From Brevibacterium atlanticum (GTDB lineage: Bacteria > Actinomycetota > Actinomycetes > Actinomycetales > Brevibacteriaceae), in contig NZ_CP050152.1 of assembly GCF_011617245.1 (NCBI RefSeq), positions 2,284,503 through 2,348,502 of the forward strand: DNA of 64,000 bases, written 5' to 3'. This document shows, piece after piece, positions 34,289 through 43,589 of this stretch. A program made the translations under genes and the position numbers. Position 1 is the first letter of the stretch. Every line of letters starts with the position of its first letter. Under the pieces are notes generated by a model. That model saw only the letters and a program-made list of their open reading frames with translations, had not been told where the DNA came from and did no database searches.

Positions 34289-34306
34289 GATCATCGATCG
34301 ATGATC
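34289..34306. repeat. Perfect 18-bp palindrome in the efp leader
   Basis: GATCATCGATCGATGATC is an 18-bp perfect palindrome 29 bp upstream of the efp GTG, between the putative promoter and the ribosome-binding site. As DNA it could bind a dimeric regulator; as RNA its central bases cannot all pair, leaving a shorter hairpin. I know of no named regulator for it. Confidence 0.55.
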
Positions 34307-34367
34307 GCCGATTGGTCAGGCATCACCGCCGCCCTGTGAGAGGGCAGGCGTGAGGCATTCCTGGACG

Positions 34368-34376
34368 ATTCTAGCA
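34368..34376 (-). promoter_or_regulatory. Extended -10 promoter of efp-nusB
   Basis: The minus strand reads TGCTAGAAT, an extended -10 (TGN followed by TAGAAT), about 110 bp upstream of the efp start in the 178-bp aroB-efp gap. A clear -35 is not seen, which is acceptable for an extended -10. Confidence 0.5.
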
Positions 34377-34438
34377 AGCCCGTCCAGCGCCGTGCATCCG
34401 CGTGTGTCGAGTGCTGTGTCAGCGTGCTGAGTGGTGCG

Positions 34439-35554
34439 TCAGCCGAGTTCGGTGAGCAGCGGCACCGTCGGCGAGGTCTCGCCGATCTCCTGGTAGGCGG
34501 TGTGGAGGATCGAGGCATCGGGGATCTCGACGGTCGAGGGTTCGCCGATGTCGGTCAGCAGCACCATCCGCAGCATCGCTCCGCGGGCCTTCTTGTCCCG
34601 CTTCATCGTGTCCAGCAGCTGCGGCCACACATCGGAGCGGTAGCCGGTGGGCAGGCCGAGCTTGCTCAGCAGTTCGCGATGGAGGTCGACGGTCTCGTAC
34701 GGGAGGCTCTTGACCATGGAGGCCACCTCGGCGGCGAAGACCATCCCCACGGATACGGCTGCTCCGTGGCGCCACTGGTAGCGCTCCTTGTGTTCGATCG
34801 CGTGGGCCAGTGTGTGCCCGTAGTTGAGGATCTCGCGTCGACCGGACTCTTCGAAGTCGTCGGAGACGACGTCGGCTTTGACGCGGATGGATCGTTCGAT
34901 GAGTTCTCGCAGGACGGGTCCGCCGACGTCGCCGATCTGCTCCTTCGAATGGGCGGAGATGAGGTCGAGGATGGCGGGGTCGGCGATGAAGCCGGTTTTG
35001 ACCACTTCGGCGAGGCCGGTGAAGAGTTCGTTCTCCGGCAGGGTCGCCAGCGTGTCGAGGTCGACGAGGACGCCGGCCGGGGCGTGGAAGGAGCCGACGA
35101 GGTTCTTGCCCTCGGCGGTGTTGATGCCGGTCTTGCCGCCCACGGCGGCGTCGACCATGCCGAGGACCGTGGTGGGGATGTGGATGACGCGGATGCCGCG
35201 CAGCCAGGTGGCGGCGACGAATCCGCCGAGGTCGCTCACGGCGCCTCCGCCGACGGTGACGATGGCGTCGGTGCGGGTGAAGTCGGACTGTCCGAGCACC
35301 TGCCAGCAGAAAGCGGCGACCTGGATGTGTTTGGCCTCTTCGGCGTCGGGGATCTCGGCGGCCACGGCTTCGAGTCCGGTCGCCGCGAGGTCGTCGCGGA
35401 CGGCCTCACCGGTGGTGCGCAGGGCCCGCGGGTGGATGACGAGGACCTTCTCCACCCGGTTGCCGAGCAGTTCGGGCAGTTCGCCCAGCAGTCCCTGACC
35501 GACGAGGACCGGGTAGGTCCCGCCGGCGTCGACATCGATGCGTGTGGTGCTCAT
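34439..35554 (-). CDS. aroB: 3-dehydroquinate synthase
   Basis: AroB converts DAHP to 3-dehydroquinate using NAD+ and a metal ion, the second shikimate step. The 371-aa protein contains VTVGGGAVSDLGGFVAATWLRGI, HIPTTVLGMVDAAVGGKTGINTAEGKNLVGSF, the metal Glu in GLAEVVKTGFI and the His residues in LNYGHTLAHAIEH and WRHGAAVSVG. It lies 129 bp downstream of aroK, beyond a terminator, with a TAGGCT box, so it likely has its own promoter. Confidence 0.97.
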   Translation of the reverse strand: MSTTRIDVDAGGTYPVLVGQGLLGELPELLGNRVEKVLVIHPRALRTTGEAVRDDLAATGLEAVAAEIPDAEEAKHIQVAAFCWQVLGQSDFTRTDAIVTVGGGAVSDLGGFVAATWLRGIRVIHIPTTVLGMVDAAVGGKTGINTAEGKNLVGSFHAPAGVLVDLDTLATLPENELFTGLAEVVKTGFIADPAILDLISAHSKEQIGDVGGPVLRELIERSIRVKADVVSDDFEESGRREILNYGHTLAHAIEHKERYQWRHGAAVSVGMVFAAEVASMVKSLPYETVDLHRELLSKLGLPTGYRSDVWPQLLDTMKRDKKARGAMLRMVLLTDIGEPSTVEIPDASILHTAYQEIGETSPTVPLLTELG

Positions 35555-35624
35555 TCGTCCGTCTTCCTGATCGTTGCGCGTCTTTCGGGGTGATTCTCGT
35601 GCAGGTGAGGCACAGCCCCGACCC

Positions 35625-35630
35625 AGCCTA
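35625..35630 (-). promoter_or_regulatory. Putative -10 box of aroB
   Basis: TAGGCT on the minus strand lies 70 bp upstream of the aroB ATG, downstream of the aroK terminator. TAGNCT-type hexamers are frequent in this genome. No clear -35 is present. Confidence 0.4.
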
Positions 35631-35656
35631 GCCCTGCCGGACCGGCGGCGACGAAA

Positions 35657-35675
35657 CGCCCACCTGACGTGGGCG
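35657..35675 (-). terminator. Intrinsic terminator after aroK
   Basis: A perfect 7-bp stem, CGCCCAC-GTCAG-GTGGGCG, begins 8 bp past the aroK stop and is followed by TTTCGTC in the direction of transcription. It has a short T-run, unlike most hairpins in this window. It would separate the alaS-to-aroK transcript from aroB. Confidence 0.65.
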
Positions 35676-35683
35676 GAACCGTC

Positions 35684-36322
35684 TCACAGGCGGGGGCCGG
35701 GTTCACCCTCGTCGAGATGGGCGTACTTCGCGTACTCCTCAGCCCGCCGCAGTCCTGTGAGTACGTCGACGACGCGGTTGACCACGGTCGACGGCGGTGA
35801 GTTCGAGGCTTGGACGCGGAAGGTCGCGACCTGTTCGTACAGCGGTTCCCGTTCGGCGACCAGCGCCATCCAGTTCTCCACGGCGGAGCCTGCTCCGCGC
35901 AGCAGAGGGCGGTGCGGGGCGTTGATCCGCTGCGCGACGGTGTCGACGTCGATGTCGATGTGCACGACCTTGATCGCGGGGTGTTTGAGCTGGGCGCGGG
36001 TGCCGGGGTTGAGGATCGCTCCCCCGCCCAGGGACACGATGCCCGGCCGGTCGAGCAGGCGGCGCAGCGCCTTGCGCACGACCTCGCGTTCGATGCGCCG
36101 GAAATAGTCCTCACCACGCTCGACGAACAGTTCACCGATGGCCCCGTACTGGTCGACGATGTTCGCGTCGGTGTCGATGAGCGGCAGGCCCAAGCGGTCG
36201 GCGAGCAGTCGCCCGATGGTCGACTTGCCTGCGGCGGGAGGACCGGAGAGCACGATGCGTGAGAGCGCGGCGGGGACCGGTTCCAGAGGCGGAACCGGTT
36301 TCGGGATCGGGGTCTCGTTCAT
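35684..36322 (-). CDS. aroK: Shikimate kinase
   Basis: AroK phosphorylates shikimate with ATP. The 212-aa protein is longer than the usual ~170 because of a Pro-rich N-terminal extension ([13 protein letters not shown]) and a charged C-terminus. The core has the P-loop [19 protein letters not shown], the shikimate-binding [12 protein letters not shown], the Arg in [20 protein letters not shown], and the lid RPLLRG. I chose the ATG at 36322, which overlaps the aroC stop by 4 bp. A terminator follows. Confidence 0.95.
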   Translation of the reverse strand: MNETPIPKPVPPLEPVPAALSRIVLSGPPAAGKSTIGRLLADRLGLPLIDTDANIVDQYGAIGELFVERGEDYFRRIEREVVRKALRRLLDRPGIVSLGGGAILNPGTRAQLKHPAIKVVHIDIDVDTVAQRINAPHRPLLRGAGSAVENWMALVAEREPLYEQVATFRVQASNSPPSTVVNRVVDVLTGLRRAEEYAKYAHLDEGEPGPRL

Positions 36323-37518
36323 CGTCCGATGCGGAGGTTCTCCGGGATGGCCGCGACGTAGGCGTCCAGGTTCCGCTTCGTCTCGGCAACCGAGTCTCCG
36401 CCGAACTTCTCGACGACGGCTTCGGCGAGGACGAGGGCGACCATCGCCTCGGCGACGACGCCGGAGGCCGGGACCGCGCACACGTCGGAGCGCTGGTGGT
36501 TGGCCTTCGCCGCCTCGCCGATGGTGACGTCGACGGTGGACAGTGCCCGGGGCACCGTGGCGATGGGCTTCATCCCGGCGCGCACCCGCAGCGGACCGCC
36601 CGTGGACATGCCGCCTTCGGTGCCGCCGGCGCGGTTGCTCGTGCGGCGGAATCCGTCGGGTCCGACCTCGAGTTCGTCATGCGCCTGCGAACCCGGTCGT
36701 TTCGTGGTGAGGAAACCGTCACCGACCTCGACGCCCTTGATGGCCTGGATGCCCATGAGGGCGCCTGCCAGGCGGGAGTCGAGACGACGGTCCCAGTGGA
36801 CGTGGGAGCCGAGTCCCGGGGGCAGATCGTAGGCGAGGATCTCGACGACTCCGCCGAGGGTGTCCCCGGCCTTCTTCGCCGCATCGATCTCGGCGACCAT
36901 CGCAGCCGAGAGCTCGGCGTCGAAGCAGCGTACGGGATCGGCGTCGAGGGCGTCGACGTCGGCGGCGGTCGGCAGCTCGGGTGCGGCATCGGCGGCGTGT
37001 TCGGCGGTGCCGATGGCCACGGTGTGGGAGACCAGTGTGATGCCGAGTTCGCCGAGGAACTTCGCGGCCACGGTGCCCAGGGCCACCCGCATCGCGGTCT
37101 CACGTGCCGAGGCGCGTTCGAGCACGGGTCGGGCCTCGTCGAAGCCGTACTTCTGCATGCCGACGACGTCGGCATGTCCGGGTCGGGGCCGCGTCAGCGG
37201 AGCATTGCGGGCAAGTCCCTCGAGCTCGGATTCGTCGATGGGGTCCGCGCTCATCACGGTCTCCCATTTGGGCCATTCGGTGTTGCCGACCTCGATGGCC
37301 ACGGGTGAGCCGAGCGTGGCGCCGTGGCGGACGCCGCCGAGCAGTCGCACCTCGTCGGCTTCGAACTTCATCCGTGCGCCGCGGCCGTAGCCGAGGCGAC
37401 GCCTGGCCAGGCTTGCTCGAATATCGTCCCTGGTGATCGGTACATGGGCGGGAAGCCCCTCAATGATCCCGGTCAGCGCCTCGCCGTGGGATTCGCCTGC
37501 AGTCAGCCATCTCAACAT
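36319..37518 (-). CDS. aroC: Chorismate synthase
   Basis: AroC makes chorismate from EPSP using reduced FMN. The 399-aa protein starts [23 protein letters not shown] and shows [28 protein letters not shown], the [15 protein letters not shown] region, and the C-terminal signature [19 protein letters not shown]. This is the bacterial monofunctional type. Its stop overlaps aroK, and it lies 10 bp after a prepilin peptidase gene. Confidence 0.97.
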   Translation of the reverse strand: MLRWLTAGESHGEALTGIIEGLPAHVPITRDDIRASLARRRLGYGRGARMKFEADEVRLLGGVRHGATLGSPVAIEVGNTEWPKWETVMSADPIDESELEGLARNAPLTRPRPGHADVVGMQKYGFDEARPVLERASARETAMRVALGTVAAKFLGELGITLVSHTVAIGTAEHAADAAPELPTAADVDALDADPVRCFDAELSAAMVAEIDAAKKAGDTLGGVVEILAYDLPPGLGSHVHWDRRLDSRLAGALMGIQAIKGVEVGDGFLTTKRPGSQAHDELEVGPDGFRRTSNRAGGTEGGMSTGGPLRVRAGMKPIATVPRALSTVDVTIGEAAKANHQRSDVCAVPASGVVAEAMVALVLAEAVVEKFGGDSVAETKRNLDAYVAAIPENLRIGR

Positions 37519-37528
37519 TCCACCGATT

Positions 37529-38308
37529 CTACAAAACGAATGGGGCGGTCACCGACCCCAGCCACATTCCGGATAGCATCGCGGGCCCGAAGGCGATCGT
37601 CACCCCACGCAGGCGGCGAGCCCGGACCACTCCGACAAGCGCCCAGACCCCGGCGATGACCATCATCGCCACGAGCACGAGAGCCGGTGCCCACGGGTCG
37701 TAGAGCCCGGCGGTGGCGAAGACGATGAAGGACAGCTTGACATCGCCCAGACCCATCGTCCGTCGGCGCAGCAGCCGACCGAGCAGGTGGAGGAGCCCGA
37801 AGGCGATGAGGGCGATGGTGCCGGAGAAGAAGGCCGTGAACCACATGTGGGAGGCCCCGAGAACGGAGCCGATGATGATCACAGCGAGTCCGAGGAGGGT
37901 GGTCGGGAGCACGATCCGATCGGGCAGTCGACGCACGACGACGTCGGTGGTGAAGAGGACCGGGGTGGTTCCGGCGCCGAGTCCGAGGAAGCAGGCGGTG
38001 CCGATGCGGTCGGCAGAGTTCGGCTGCGGCGGGGTGAATGTGGCCCCGCTCAGCGGTGCGTAGGCACTCCATCCGCCGTTCCCGACGACGATCTGGTGGG
38101 CAGGGAAGGCCCACGCAGCGACGGCGGCGAGCACGAGGCCCGCCAGCACGGGAACCCAGGCCGGAGAGAGTGTCGAGTTCTCCAGCCGCTCGAGCTGGGT
38201 GTCGTCGTTGAGCCAGAATCGGGTGGTTCTGGCAAGCACCAGTGCCACGGCGAGGGCGATGAGCACAGTGAGGCCGATGACCATTGCGTGCAGCACCCCG
38301 GAGTCCAC
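37529..38308 (-). CDS. A24-family prepilin peptidase
   Basis: A24 peptidases are membrane aspartyl proteases that cleave type IV prepilin or Flp/Tad leader peptides. The 259-aa protein has about seven hydrophobic segments. The two expected catalytic aspartates are in [18 protein letters not shown] and in [12 protein letters not shown], the GxGD motif. It lacks the N-terminal cysteine methyltransferase domain of PilD. No pilin or tad genes are in the window; it sits between aroE and aroC, so its substrates are unknown. The GTG at 38308 was chosen; an ATG 24 bp further in is possible. Confidence 0.88.
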   Translation of the reverse strand: MDSGVLHAMVIGLTVLIALAVALVLARTTRFWLNDDTQLERLENSTLSPAWVPVLAGLVLAAVAAWAFPAHQIVVGNGGWSAYAPLSGATFTPPQPNSADRIGTACFLGLGAGTTPVLFTTDVVVRRLPDRIVLPTTLLGLAVIIIGSVLGASHMWFTAFFSGTIALIAFGLLHLLGRLLRRRTMGLGDVKLSFIVFATAGLYDPWAPALVLVAMMVIAGVWALVGVVRARRLRGVTIAFGPAMLSGMWLGSVTAPFVL

Positions 38309-38323
38309 AGTCCCTGCCTCGGC

Positions 38324-39250
38324 TCAGTCCCGGACGGCTGCCGCGGTGTCCCGCAGCGCGGAGTACATGGCCTCAGAGATCCGGTCCCGCAGCTCCTGCC
38401 CGGTCGGCAGGGCGAGCGACGTCGAGGTGGCGGCCGCCGCGACGAACATCTCGGATTGGGCGACGGCCTGTTCGACGAGCATCGCGGTCCCGTCGACGGG
38501 ACGCAGTCCGTGTGCGGCCGCGGCGGCGAGGAAGGACGAGGCGTCGGCGTACGCGACGTCGAGGGCGACGCCGCTGAGGTTCTCACCGCTGCTGTGGTCT
38601 CGGCCGGCGGTGAAGGACACGTCCCATTCGAGGTCCGGGGCCGCCTCGGCGGGGAGGGTGGAGATGACGACCGCCGAGGGACCGATCCGCTCAAGCGGGG
38701 CGACCGTAGCGGTGAGGCCGATCCGTTCGCTCAGTTCGACCACTCGCCGGGCCCGGTCGGGGCTGCGGACGAGGAATTCGACCGCAGTGATGCCGAGGTC
38801 ACGGCAGGCCACGAGCGCCGAGGCGGCGGTGGCCCCCGCCCCGAGGATCGTCGCCCGTCCGGCTCCCGCACTGCGGGACTCCTCCCCTGCGGCGGGGCCC
38901 AGGTGAGGGGCGATCGCGCGGACGATGCCGCGCACATCGGTGTTCGCCACCTGCACCTGCTCACCCGAACGCGCGACGGTGTTGCCCGCACCGGTCAGTG
39001 CGGCGGTGTCGTCGATCGACCAGCCGCGTTCTGCGGCCAGCTCGACGAGGCGGTCCTTGAGCGGCATGGTCAGGGAGAATCCGGTCTCGTCAGGGTGCGA
39101 GTCGAGGAAGTCCTCGAGCTCATCGGCGCCGAGGTCGACGCGGCCGTATTCGCTCGTCGTCAGCCCGAGGGCGGCGAAGGCGGCACGGTGGAGCAGGGGC
39201 GACTTCGAATGGTCGATGGGCCGCCCGAGCACCGCGGCGAGGATCCTCAC
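38324..39250 (-). CDS. aroE: Shikimate dehydrogenase
   Basis: AroE reduces 3-dehydroshikimate to shikimate with NADPH. The 308-aa protein shows the substrate-binding VLGRPIDHSKSPLLHRAAF, the catalytic Lys in TMPLKDRL, the Asp in VANTDVRG, and a nucleotide loop GAGATAASALV. The family NVTxPxK motif reads SLTMPLK here. I chose the GTG at 39250, which overlaps the mltG stop as GTGA; an upstream in-frame ATG at 39286 would place the start well inside mltG. Confidence 0.94.
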   Translation of the reverse strand: MRILAAVLGRPIDHSKSPLLHRAAFAALGLTTSEYGRVDLGADELEDFLDSHPDETGFSLTMPLKDRLVELAAERGWSIDDTAALTGAGNTVARSGEQVQVANTDVRGIVRAIAPHLGPAAGEESRSAGAGRATILGAGATAASALVACRDLGITAVEFLVRSPDRARRVVELSERIGLTATVAPLERIGPSAVVISTLPAEAAPDLEWDVSFTAGRDHSSGENLSGVALDVAYADASSFLAAAAAHGLRPVDGTAMLVEQAVAQSEMFVAAAATSTSLALPTGQELRDRISEAMYSALRDTAAAVRD

Positions 39251-40389
39251 TCCTCGTCGCCGTTCCCGTTGTGCTCCTTGAGCCACTTGCGGTAGATCTC
39301 GACGTTCTTCTGGTGTTCGTCGTAGGTGTTCGCGAACTTCGTCTCACCGGTGTCCGGGTTCGTCGCAACGAAGAACTGCCAGTCGCCCTTCGACGGTTTG
39401 AGCGCCGCTTCCACCGCACCGGAGCTCGGCGCGTTGATGGGTCCGGGCGGCAGGCCCTTCTTCTTGTACGTGTTGTACGGCGAATCGGACTGGCGTTCCT
39501 TCTTCGTCGTCGTCAGGTCCGAACGGGCTCCGTGGATGTAGGCGACCGTCGCATCCGACTGCAGCAGTCCCCCGGTCTTCGAGTGATCGGAGATCCGGTT
39601 GAGGAAGACGCGAGCGACCTTCTTGCGCACTTCTTCGTCGCCCGGGGACTCCTTCTCCACGAGGCTGGCGAGGGTGAGGATGCGGTTGGCGTCCTTGTCC
39701 TCGATGCCCAGTTCGTCGAGTTCGGACTCGGTCTTGTCCACCATCTCCTGGACGACGTCCTCGGCTGTCTTCGTCTTGTCCAGATCGTAGGTCGCCGGGT
39801 AGAGGTAGCCCTCGAGGCTGGGGGCATCGATGTCGAGTCCGTAGTCCTTCGGGGTCTTGTCGTCGATGGCCTTGTCGACTTCGTCGGCGTTCATCCCGGA
39901 TTCGATCATGATCGCTTTGATCTCTTCGACCTGTTTGCCTTCGGCCACGGTGATCCGCGGGGGCGCGATGGGGTTGATGAGCGCCTCGACGGCAGCCTTC
40001 GAGCTCATCTTCTCCCGCATCGTCCACGTGCCGGCCTGGATGGTCGCCTCACGGCGTTCGACCTCGTCGAGGAAGGGTTCGGAGTTCATGATGACACCCT
40101 CCTCGACGAGCTGGTTGGCCACGGTGCGGGCCGAGGAGCCGGGAGCGATGTCGATGGACACCTCGTTGGTGCCCTGCCCCTCGTAGTCGCCCTTGGGACC
40201 GAACAGGTCGTCGACGACTCCCCCGGCGGCCTTGACGCCGAAGAAGCCGCCGATGCCGAAGATGAGGACGCAGATGACGATGATGGTCGTCATCCGGCGC
40301 CGGCGCAGCATCCGGCGCCGTTTCTTCGCGCGCACCTCGGATCGGCTCAGGCCTTCGTCTGCTGAGAACTCAGTGGGAAGCGGGCTCAT
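39247..40389 (-). CDS. mltG: Endolytic murein transglycosylase MltG
   Basis: MltG cuts nascent glycan strands at the membrane and limits their length. The 380-aa protein has a basic cytoplasmic N-terminus (KKRRRMLRRRRM), one transmembrane helix (about 34-55), a LysM-like region and the YceG domain. The catalytic Glu lies in LASLVEKESPG; PSLEGYLYPATYDL and GPINAPSSGAVEAAL are further signatures. The ruvX-mltG-aroE order is conserved in actinobacteria. It overlaps both neighbours by 4 bp. Confidence 0.96.
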   Translation of the reverse strand: MSPLPTEFSADEGLSRSEVRAKKRRRMLRRRRMTTIIVICVLIFGIGGFFGVKAAGGVVDDLFGPKGDYEGQGTNEVSIDIAPGSSARTVANQLVEEGVIMNSEPFLDEVERREATIQAGTWTMREKMSSKAAVEALINPIAPPRITVAEGKQVEEIKAIMIESGMNADEVDKAIDDKTPKDYGLDIDAPSLEGYLYPATYDLDKTKTAEDVVQEMVDKTESELDELGIEDKDANRILTLASLVEKESPGDEEVRKKVARVFLNRISDHSKTGGLLQSDATVAYIHGARSDLTTTKKERQSDSPYNTYKKKGLPPGPINAPSSGAVEAALKPSKGDWQFFVATNPDTGETKFANTYDEHQKNVEIYRKWLKEHNGNGDEE

Positions 40390-40862
40390 TGTTCACTCTC
40401 CTCGTCGGGCATCTCGCGTCCGGCGGGGACACCGGTGTTGTGTTCGAACTCGAGGGCGTTCTGGAGGATGATGACAGCGGCCTGTGCGTCGACGATCTCC
40501 CGCCGTTGGCGGGAGGATTTCCCAGCCGCGGCGAGGGCGTGGTGGGCTTCGACGGTGGTGAAGCGTTCGTCGACGAGGCGGATGGGTGTGTCGGTCGCCG
40601 AGGCGACCTTGCGGGCGAATTCCAGCGCCGAGGCGGCTGCCGCGCGAGCGGCCCCGTCGAGGGACTTCGGGTCGCCGGCGAGGAGTTCGATCGGTTCGTA
40701 TTCCGCGACGATCTCGCTCAGCTCTCGCAGCGCCGCCGGTTCGTCCTTGCGGCGGACGACGGTCAGCGGGGTCGCGAGGATCCCTTCGGGGTCGCTGGCG
40801 GCGACCCCGATCCGCACCGAACCGATGTCGAGGCCCAAGCGACGACCTCGGCGGAATGTCAC
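40386..40862 (-). CDS. ruvX: RuvX / YqgF-type Holliday junction resolvase-like protein
   Basis: YqgF proteins have an RNase H fold and act in pre-16S rRNA 5' processing and possibly junction resolution. The 158-aa protein shows RLGLDIGSVRIGVAASD with the first acid, LLAGDPKSLDG, IRLVDERFTTVEAHHAL and the last Asp in IVDAQAAVIILQ. It lies between alaS and mltG with 4-bp overlaps on both sides, the common bacterial alaS-ruvX pairing. Confidence 0.95.
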   Translation of the reverse strand: MTFRRGRRLGLDIGSVRIGVAASDPEGILATPLTVVRRKDEPAALRELSEIVAEYEPIELLAGDPKSLDGAARAAAASALEFARKVASATDTPIRLVDERFTTVEAHHALAAAGKSSRQRREIVDAQAAVIILQNALEFEHNTGVPAGREMPDEESEQ

Positions 40863-43513
40863 TGGATGGCCGCCTTGACGGCCGAGATGGCGGCCGGGAT
40901 CGCTGCCGGGTCGCTGCCGCCGCCCTGGGCGAGGTCGGGCTTGCCGCCGCCTCCGCCGCCGAGCTCGCCGCAGGCCAGGGACACGAGCTTGCCGGCCTGC
41001 AGACCAGCGGTGCGGGCGGCCTCAGTGACGGCGATGACGACGACGGGTTTGCCGCCCGTCACGCCGAGGCCGAGGACCACGCCCTGACGGTCGCTTACCC
41101 GTCCGCGCAGATCGGTCACGACGGTGCGGACGTCTCCCGCGTTGCCGACCTCGCCGAGGTCGGCGACGACGAAGAGGGTCTCCCCCACGGTCTGTGCATC
41201 GTCGAGGAACTTGCCCGCGCCGGCGAGCAGCTGCTGTGCGCCCAGGCGGGAGATCTCCTTCTCCGCGTCCTTGAGCCTGGTCATCAGATCGGAGACCCGG
41301 CCCGGCACATCGGCGCCGGGAACCTTGAGCATCTCGGAGAGGTTGGACACGATGGTGCGTTCGGCGGCCAGGGAGCGGAACGCGTCCATGCCGACGGCGG
41401 CTTCGATGCGACGGACTCCCGAGCCGACGGAGGCTTCGGAGAGCACGGAGATCGGGCCGACCTCGGACGAGGCTCCCACATGGGTACCTCCGCAGAGTTC
41501 GCGGGAGAAGGGCCCGCCGATGTCGACGACGCGCACCACGTTCGGGTACTTCTCTCCGAACAGTGCCATGGCCCCGGACTTCCGGGCGTCGTCGAAGGGC
41601 ATGTACTCGGTTCCGACCTCGTAGTTCGACCGCACCGCGAGGTTAGCGACCTCTTCGATCTCGCCGCGCATCTGGGTGCTCGGGGCCTCGGGGAACGAGT
41701 AATCGAAGCGCATGTAGCCGGGCTGGTTGAGCGAACCGGCCTGGACGGCGTGGCTGCCGAGGATCTCCCGCAGGGCGGCGTGGACGAGGTGGGTGGCGGT
41801 GTGGGCCTGGGATCCCTGGAAGCGGTGATCGTGGTCGACGCTCGCGAGCACTTCGTCGCCGACGTGGAGCTCACCGTCGGTGACCTCGACATGGTGGGCA
41901 GGCAGTCCCTTGATGGGGTTCTGCACATCGGTGACGCGGGCGGTGAAGCCGTGACCCTTGATGAGGCCGACATCGGCGCGCTGGCCGCCGGATTCGGCGT
42001 AGAACGGGGTGAGGTCGAGGATGACGTCGCCGCTCTGGCCGGTCGTGAGCACCTCGGTGGCGACGCCGTCGGTGACGATTCCGCGCACGCGGGAATCGGC
42101 TTCGAGCTGGTCGTAGCCGACGAATTCGCTCCGACCCTCGTCGAGGAGGGCCGAGTAGGCGGAGAGGTCGGCGTGGCCGCCGCCCTTCTTCGCCTTCGCA
42201 TCGGCCTTGGCGCGGGTGCGCTGTTCGTCCATGAGGGAGCGGAAGCCGGATTCGTCGACGTTCAGTCCCGCCTCGGAGGCCATTTCGAGGGTGAGGTCGA
42301 TGGGGAATCCGTGCGTGTCATGGAGGGCGAAGGCGACGTCGCCGCTGATGGTCGTGTTCGTTCCGGACAGGGATCCGGCGGCGTTCTCGAACAGCTGGGT
42401 GCCGGATTCGAGGGTGCGCAGGAACGCCTTCTCCTCGGCGTAGGCGATGCGCGAGATCCGGTCGAAGTCGGTTTCGAGCTCCGGGTAGGACAGCTTCATC
42501 GCCTGCATCGAGACGGGGAGCAGTTCGGGCAGGACTTCGTCCTTGACGCCGAGCAGGCGCATTGCGCGCACGGCGCGGCGGAGCAGACGGCGGAGGATGT
42601 AGCCGCGGCCTTCGTTGCCGGGGCGGACTCCGTCGCCGATGATGATGAGCGAGGAGCGGACATGGTCGGCGACGACGCGCATCTGCACATCGGAGTGTTC
42701 GTCCTCGCCGTAGGCCCGACCGGCCAGCCGGCTCGCGGCCTCGATGACGGGGAACACCTCGTCGATCTCGTACATGTTCTCCACACCCTGGAGCAGGAAC
42801 GCCACACGTTCGAGCCCCATGCCGGTGTCGATGTTCTTCGCGGGCAGTTCGCCGGCCACGTCGAAGTCGACCTTTGAGCGGACCTCGGAGAGTTCGAACT
42901 CCATGAACACGAGGTTCCAGATCTCGATGTAGCGGTCCTCGTCGGCGACCGGGCCGCCGTCGACGCCGTAGGCGGGGCCGCGGTCGAAGTAGATCTCCGA
43001 GCAGTAGCCGCCGGGACCGGGCTGACCGGTGTGCCAGTAGTTGTCCTCGTTGTCACGCAGCTGGATGCGCTCACGCGGGACGGACGTCTCTTCGAGCCAC
43101 ATGTCGATGGTCTCGGTGTCGTCCTCGTGCACGGTCGCCCACAGCAGCTCCGGGTCGAAGCCGAGTCCGCCGTCGTCGACGGAGTTCGTCAGCAGCCCCC
43201 AGGCGAACTTGATGGCGTCGCGCTTGAAGTAGTCGCCGAAGGAGAAGTTGCCGTTCATCTGGAAGAACGTGCCGTGGCGGGTGGTCTTGCCGACCTCTTC
43301 GATGTCTCCGGTGCGCACGCACTTCTGCACGCTCGTGGCACGGCTGAAGGGGGCGGGTTCGCGCCCGGTGAGGTACGGGATGAACTGGACCATGCCTGCG
43401 ATGTTGAACAGGATGGACGGATCGGAGCTGATCACCGACGCCGAGGGGACCACGGTGTGCCCGTTCGCTTCGAAGTAGTCCAACCAGCGTTGTTTGATCT
43501 CTGCCGTCTTCAA
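40859..43513 (-). CDS. alaS: Alanyl-tRNA synthetase
   Basis: AlaRS charges tRNA-Ala. The 884-aa protein has the class II catalytic domain (about 1-260; SVQKCVRTGDIEEVGKTTRHGTFFQMNGNFSFGDYFK), a tRNA-recognition domain, the editing domain (zinc-site motifs THLVHAALREILG and CGGTHV), and a C-terminal coiled-coil and C-Ala part ending GGGGKPDLAQGGG. I chose the TTG at 43513, where KTAEIKQRWLDYF matches the family start and AAAGG lies upstream; a GTG at 43546 would add 11 residues. Confidence 0.96.
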   Translation of the reverse strand: MKTAEIKQRWLDYFEANGHTVVPSASVISSDPSILFNIAGMVQFIPYLTGREPAPFSRATSVQKCVRTGDIEEVGKTTRHGTFFQMNGNFSFGDYFKRDAIKFAWGLLTNSVDDGGLGFDPELLWATVHEDDTETIDMWLEETSVPRERIQLRDNEDNYWHTGQPGPGGYCSEIYFDRGPAYGVDGGPVADEDRYIEIWNLVFMEFELSEVRSKVDFDVAGELPAKNIDTGMGLERVAFLLQGVENMYEIDEVFPVIEAASRLAGRAYGEDEHSDVQMRVVADHVRSSLIIIGDGVRPGNEGRGYILRRLLRRAVRAMRLLGVKDEVLPELLPVSMQAMKLSYPELETDFDRISRIAYAEEKAFLRTLESGTQLFENAAGSLSGTNTTISGDVAFALHDTHGFPIDLTLEMASEAGLNVDESGFRSLMDEQRTRAKADAKAKKGGGHADLSAYSALLDEGRSEFVGYDQLEADSRVRGIVTDGVATEVLTTGQSGDVILDLTPFYAESGGQRADVGLIKGHGFTARVTDVQNPIKGLPAHHVEVTDGELHVGDEVLASVDHDHRFQGSQAHTATHLVHAALREILGSHAVQAGSLNQPGYMRFDYSFPEAPSTQMRGEIEEVANLAVRSNYEVGTEYMPFDDARKSGAMALFGEKYPNVVRVVDIGGPFSRELCGGTHVGASSEVGPISVLSEASVGSGVRRIEAAVGMDAFRSLAAERTIVSNLSEMLKVPGADVPGRVSDLMTRLKDAEKEISRLGAQQLLAGAGKFLDDAQTVGETLFVVADLGEVGNAGDVRTVVTDLRGRVSDRQGVVLGLGVTGGKPVVVIAVTEAARTAGLQAGKLVSLACGELGGGGGGKPDLAQGGGSDPAAIPAAISAVKAAIQ

Positions 43514-43537
43514 TCCAAGACCTTTCGCGTATTGCCG

Positions 43538-43577
43538 GTGCGTCACCGCACTTACTCATGCGTATCCGCACTTACCA
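43538..43577. repeat. Two tandem 20-bp repeats in the alaS leader
   Basis: Two adjacent 20-bp units match at 15 of 20 positions with the shared core TGCGT-NN-CCGCACTTAC on the plus strand. They lie 25-64 bp upstream of the TTG start, or overlap the alternative GTG. They could be an operator or an RNA element that controls alaS. No T-box features are seen. Confidence 0.5.
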
Positions 43578-43583
43578 GGGACT

Positions 43584-43589
43584 AGTTTA
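43584..43589 (-). promoter_or_regulatory. Putative -10 box of alaS
   Basis: TAAACT on the minus strand lies just upstream of the tandem repeats, giving a leader of about 65 nt. The -35 region is weak. Confidence 0.35.
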
